Source of the DNA: Citrus sinensis
Lineage: Eukaryota > Streptophyta > Magnoliopsida > Sapindales > Rutaceae
Assembly: GCF_022201045.2 (NCBI RefSeq)
Contig: NC_068557.1
Coordinates: forward strand, 2,046,001 to 2,110,000
Length of the DNA: 64,000 bases
Direction: 5' to 3'
Positions 59,587-64,000 of this stretch are shown here, in pieces. Position 1 is the stretch's first letter. Each line of letters starts with the position of its first letter. The notes below the pieces were generated by a model. That model was given only the letters and a program-made list of their open reading frames with translations, was not told the DNA's origin and did no database searches. The translations under genes and the position numbers were made by a program.

Positions 59587-59858
59587 GAATATCACCTATC
59601 CCTTGAAAAAGGCAAATGAAGTAGACATGATAAGAAAAATAGGTTTAGACCTCTGAGTTGTGTTATAATAGAATAGAATTAATTCTGGTCAGGTTTGCTA
59701 AATATCAACATATTAACGTTATTATTTTATTGAAAAAACACAATATTTTCTTCGAAATTGGGTCCCTTAGAAGCAAATGAACATTGCCACCATCGTTTGT
59801 ATTTTTGCCTCGTGTCTTCCAATTGATACTGATCATATATTATTTTAGGAGAAACCTG

Positions 59859-59977
59859 CGGTGCAACTGTGGTACCGTGCCACAGTTGCATCCAACCGTT
59901 AGATGCTAATGGATTCCATCAATTCAAGTACATCCAATAATTAGATGTAATTGTGGTACGGTACCACAGTTACACCG
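59859..59977. repeat. Second fold-back element with nested palindromes
   Basis: Arms of 47 bp (59859-59905 and 59931-59977) pair at 38 of 47 positions, and all nine mismatches are transitions. Each arm contains its own palindrome (left 59863-59887, CAACTGTGG-n7-CCACAGTTG). The architecture copies that of 450-557 with unrelated sequence. Confidence 0.75.
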
Positions 59978-60661
59978 TAGCCTGATCCATTATTGTAATA
60001 CAAAAATCCTACAAAAGTTAAGAACAATCTCCAGTCTTTGGTTAATATTTTGTTCAATCCTTTTTTTTTAGTTTCCCCAGACAGGTGTTCCAAAAAAAAA
60101 AAATAATAATTCTCCAAAGAGAATATTTATATTTTCATGATTGTAGCTTTATGTTTGTATACACATAAGTAGTGAATGCTCATCATTTTCATTTTACAGC
60201 TTTATGTTCTTGCACAGAGATTGATTGTCTGTCCCTTTCTTTCGTACCGAAGAGAATAAAGCAGCGAAAATACTGCAACAAAATCCAAGCAAAAATACTG
60301 CAAAGCATTAAGCGTGCGTGTTTTATTTCTTTTTATTTTCTTGTATTATTATTTATCTCAAAAAATAAATTATTTTTAAATTGAAAAAAAAGAAAGCAAG
60401 AATAAAGTGTTTCTGTTTGCCAAGTTAGGAGTATTTTTTAAAGTGAAAGTAGAAAGAATGAATACTCATGCATGCTTGGCTTACTCCTCGTATAACGTTT
60501 GGATTTTGGCTTGGCTTGGTTGTTTGCTCGTGCTAAAAGATTATTCCTTTTGTTAAATGTATGTGTATGCTATTGCGTATAAAGAGTCAGATTCAATACC
60601 CACGAAAGTAACGAAAGAGGAATTTTCAATAAATACAACGACTAAATAGATCATTGTCTTA

Positions 60662-60908
60662 GCCATAATTGTGAGGAAAGTGGTTCGCGCCCCCGCAGAC
60701 GCATTGCAGGGGTTTAATTTAAATATCTTTATTTGAGGCCTTAGAGCTTGAGTGAAGACAGTCTTTCTCATAAAATGAGAGTTGGGCATTCCTCGAATAT
60801 TTGAGAGGGTTAAAAATCTGAGCGGTGTCATATCAGAATTGATGTAAACGGGTCTTAGTAATTTATATGGTGTAAATATCATGAACAATAATTCTTTAAA
60901 AAAAAAAA
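60662..60908 (+). mobile_element. SINE related to the 34-kb element (247 bp)
   Basis: A perfect 14-bp duplication AGATCATTGTCTTA (60648-60661 and 60909-60922) flanks 247 bp ending in about 11 A. Its 3' part has single copies of modules in the 34-kb tandem array (CCTCGAATATTTGAGAGGGT; AGAATTGATGTAAACGG). A B-box-like GTGGTTCGCGCCCC lies near 60,681; no convincing A box, so it may be 5' truncated or a sister family. Confidence 0.82.
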
Positions 60909-60922
60909 AGATCATTGTCTTA

Positions 60923-63112
60923 AATTTTCGGGACTAAAGAATATTTACTTAATATCTGTGACAACATACCATATTTTTTTTTTCTTATAGCCCCATTGTC
61001 GTTTCATATTAGTTGAAATAGACTTCGTGCTCAAGTTGAGACAAATGAGAGCCCACTGTCGTTAGTGCATTCACGTTCTTAATTTTGAGTTCATTTTGTA
61101 AGATATATTAATTGTTTTTGTGACGAACGTCGTTGGAGTTTGCTCTTCAATTCATAGTGAGCTATAATATTCGAGTTACCTAATACAATCGAACTAATAT
61201 AAATAGAATCTCTAGAGCAAGACTAATTAAATTCAATTTAGTACTCTAGAAACAAAACCCAATAATTGTAAGAGGAATCTATGTCCCATAAAACAGCAGC
61301 ACAGATAATTAGTAATACGATGTTAAAGAACGATATTTTCTTTTGAAATATCAAAGCTCTTAAACCAATTAGTGCATGCATGATAAAATTGACATCCATG
61401 TTTTAGCCCATCGACTAATTTAAGTCGATAAATCATCTCACAATTAGAGGCCTTCTCCTTCCCCACTTTTCGACAACAATATTTTTCGCGTTGCTTCAAG
61501 AAGTATAGGGAGTTGTTTCTTCGATTGTTGAACCCAAGAAGAATGTCGAATTGTATCTCTTCAATATCAACTTATCTAATTGCAAAAACATGCACGCTCA
61601 CAGTTTGTCATGCTTAATTTTCCGAAATAATATCATTTCCAACATCCTTGAGGGTGATTAATTACTAAGTATTGGATATGATTGACGATGTTAAGATTTA
61701 TTTTATACTTATTCTCACCTCTTCGTCTCATCGCTAAGGTTGAGGGTTTGAATTAGTTTACATCGAGGCAGTTCAAAACAAACTTTATGCTCGGGCTTCA
61801 AAGTGAATTATATTGAGACACGGCTCTCCTTAATATGAAAATAGATTTTCGAATTGATTTGCTTACTCTTGATTTGAACTTCAACTGAACTACATCAAGG
61901 CAGGGGGCTAGAGTCTCCTTTATTAAGCATACTTCCCAATAAAATTTCAATTGCGCTACATCATTAGAATCCCAACGTATTTAATACAACCATTAGTATA
62001 CTTGTAATATACTTGGAAACGGAGAAACTATATATATGAAAACTATCACATCAAGCTTTTAGATCCAGCACTTTCTTTAACGCATAGACCATTTATATTT
62101 ATTTAGAAGGCTAATGCATGGTCTATTTGGTTATTGTGATTAGACGCTCGAGGTTGATTAGTTGTTGCTTGATACAAATTAATTATTTCATTGTCGTTTT
62201 GGAGCCACTTGTGTGTGTTAGGACATTCGAATAGGACAAATAAATCATATTCAATGAACCCCAAGGAAGCAGCCAGTGATACAAAAATCAAATATGAATA
62301 TTACACATTTTTTAAAGTAGAGATTATCCTCCGACCACTTACAACAATATAGAAATTGTAAATAGTAATTATAAATTTTTTACGATATCTTAAAACTACC
62401 TTAAATTTTAATTTTAATTTAATTAATTATTTTCTATTAATTACATTAGTCACTATTAAAGAATCTAAGATAAATAAATAATTTTAAATCACCACCTAAA
62501 ATATAGTTTTATCTTCTTAAATAAATGTAGGGACAGAACAAATCCGACGTTCTCCAGCATTTGAAGATAAGAACACCTTCATTATGTAATAAAACTACTT
62601 CAAAATTTTTTGTAATAATTTCAATCTATCATTAAAATAATATTTTTGTCCCTTCTGATTCAGTTATAAACTAATTATCGATTGTTTATTGAGTTTTCGT
62701 TCAAGGGTAGGAACTAGGAATCTAAATGATAATTTTTTTTTTTTAATTTTTTTGTCTGACATGGATGAGAAAATGACAAATTAATTGAGTCCATGACGAT
62801 AAGAGATTAACTCACGAGTGTTGCAAAACAGCAACCTCCCTAAAATTTTGACTTTTGTCAAAAATTGAGTACCGCGTGGGACCTTGGGGTGATAATGCTC
62901 TGGTTGCAACTAATCTGCAAATTACTAAATTACTAAATTACCCGAATATTTCAACTAATTTGCAAGTTTGCCAATCCAAATATGCAATGCAGTGCGCAGT
63001 AGAGAAAGAAAAAGACTTGTCGCTGTTTGCAATTAGCCAAATATACAAAAGAATCATAAAATTGAATTTAATAATTCCAAAAATTGTTCACTAATTAATT
63101 TACACAGAAAAT
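60923..63112. other. Gene-poor intergenic DNA
   Basis: No gene seen. The right end is the 3' region of the small gene at 63,113. A short GAGGGTTTGAATTAG near 61,740 looks B-box-like, but no SINE boundaries could be found. Confidence 0.5.
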
Positions 63113-63397
63113 TCAATAAGGAACAATGGTCTCGAAACAGTTGACCCCATCGAGCTCCAGCGCAAACCTCGGCAGCTTCGTCTTGGTTTGTTTCTGCTGC
63201 GTCATCATATTAGCGTCGTTCGGCGTCGGTTTCCGTGGCGTTGACGTTGACCTGCCACCGTCTTCGTTTTTCTTCATAATACGATCATTAACAACGTTAT
63301 TGTTGTTGTTGCCGCTGTCTTTTGGCTTAGATAACTTCAGTTTCTGGCCGTACGATTCGGGGAAGAAGGCATCGAACGAGCTGAAAATCGACATCAT
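63113..63397 (-). CDS. Small plant protein with conserved 'RFA-ELDG-NCFETIVPY' tail
   Basis: 94 aa from MMSIFSSFDAFF at 63397 to TGA at 63113-63115, single exon. The N-terminus 'MSIFSSFDAFFPESYGQKLK' and the C-terminus 'RFALELDGVNCFETIVPY' look like the two conserved ends of a small plant-specific protein family of unknown function. The middle is Lys/Asn/Ser/Thr-rich and probably disordered. No signal peptide or membrane segment. The start was chosen because an upstream in-frame ATG at 63532 lies within the TATA region. I cannot assign a function. Confidence 0.65.
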   Translation of the reverse strand: MMSIFSSFDAFFPESYGQKLKLSKPKDSGNNNNNVVNDRIMKKNEDGGRSTSTPRKPTPNDANMMTQQKQTKTKLPRFALELDGVNCFETIVPY

Positions 63398-63512
63398 CGT
63401 CGTTAAATTAACTTTGATGAGAGAAACTACCGAATGATTTGCCTTGAATATGAATTTTATAGCTTTTGAAATCTCCGAATCCGATGATGAAAAGATTTCC
63501 CAAGAGTGGGGG

Positions 63513-63520
63513 TATTTATA
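63513..63520 (-). promoter_or_regulatory. TATA box of the small gene
   Basis: TATAAATA on the minus strand, 115 bp upstream of the ATG at 63397. Confidence 0.55.
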
Positions 63521-63886
63521 TTTCATAATCAATCATATAATTCATAGCGGAGGGAAAATAACTGGAAACAACTGGGAGGACAGTGAGTTAACGGGAAACG
63601 AACTGGAAGGTGCGGAATGTGGAGTACGTGTCATGTTATTATTGGAGATATGACTCGACGTGGCGGGCGGCAAGTCAATTGTGGATGGACCGGGAGGGAC
63701 TCTGTCAGCGCATTTCTTTGACTAAAGCTTTCGGAAACAACTTTAATTCAATGTATTAGGCTCAGCAAGTGGACGCAGTTGATGTGCCAAATTGTAATCG
63801 TTTTCCTCGTTAGAGTAATGCGATATTATGTATTTGGGATTTATAGTGTGTATTGCAGCATTCAACCAAACCTTAATCACATTAAT

Positions 63887-64000
63887 GAGGGGTGCGGTTT
63901 GGTTCGGTTTTGCTTAAAAACCAAATCGTCGAGCCGAACCGTTCAAAAATACATGAATCGAGTACGAACTGAACTTCTTTCTTTAAGCCTGATTCGGTTT
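63887..64000. mobile_element. Possible left end of a transposon running off the window
   Basis: GGGGTGCGGTTTGGTTCGGTTTT followed by repeated GGTTCG/CGAACC words resembles the termini of plant non-autonomous hAT-type elements. The other end is outside the window, so neither the boundary nor the class is proven. Confidence 0.35.

Noticed and set aside
61700-61860. Another SINE
   Set aside because: Only a B-box-like word is visible; no A-tail, A box or target duplication could be found.

Overview
This window is plant nuclear DNA, from a eudicot and most likely a Citrus-type genome. The evidence is AT-rich intergenic DNA, GT-AG introns, plant gene families (a JmjC protein of the JMJ30/JMJD5 type, an IRK-interacting protein with a DUF641/GIL1 domain, and a tandem cluster of UGT92A1-like glycosyltransferases) and a dense load of plant transposable elements. 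The Citrus assignment rests on family resemblance from memory; no database was searched.

Layout. The left edge (1-4,890) has the first exon of a probable histidine phosphotransfer protein on the minus strand, divergent from a complete six-exon JMJ30-like gene on the plus strand. The JMJ30 promoter carries several evening elements. From about 8 to 51 kb lies a UGT92A1-like cluster in two tandem segmental copies. Block A (about 8.8-35.58 kb) holds UGT-1 (-, intact), UGT-2 (-, two nonsense codons), UGT-3 (+, one nonsense codon), UGT-4 (+, intact), UGT-5 (+, split by a Copia retrotransposon) and UGT-6 (+, degenerate). Block B (35.58-about 49.4 kb) holds the corresponding remnants: UGT-1' (361-bp fragment), UGT-2' (otherwise intact but split by a MITE), UGT-3' (5' fragment behind a CACTA element), UGT-4'/5' (internally deleted) and UGT-7 (partner of UGT-6, degenerate). 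A stray UGT 3' flank follows to about 52 kb. Of the UGT copies only UGT-1 and UGT-4 read through uninterrupted.

From 52.3 to 54.6 kb is a two-exon IRK-interacting-protein-like gene (-). From 54.8 to 63.1 kb is gene-poor DNA with a long-TIR MITE, a fold-back element and a SINE. At 63.1-63.4 kb is a small plant-specific protein gene (-).

Mobile elements were delimited mainly by target-site duplications and by comparing block A with block B, which serves as an empty site. They are: one full-length Copia element, two solo LTRs, one CACTA-like element carrying host gene exons, two hAT-like elements, three long-TIR elements with 9-10 bp duplications (MULE type), three SINEs (one with an internally amplified tandem array) and two small fold-back elements with nested palindromes. 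The cluster is a snapshot of tandem gene amplification followed by decay through point nonsense mutations, transposon insertion, microhomology deletions and a templated filler junction. UGT-4, UGT-5 and UGT-2' appear to have been intact until very recently or still are.
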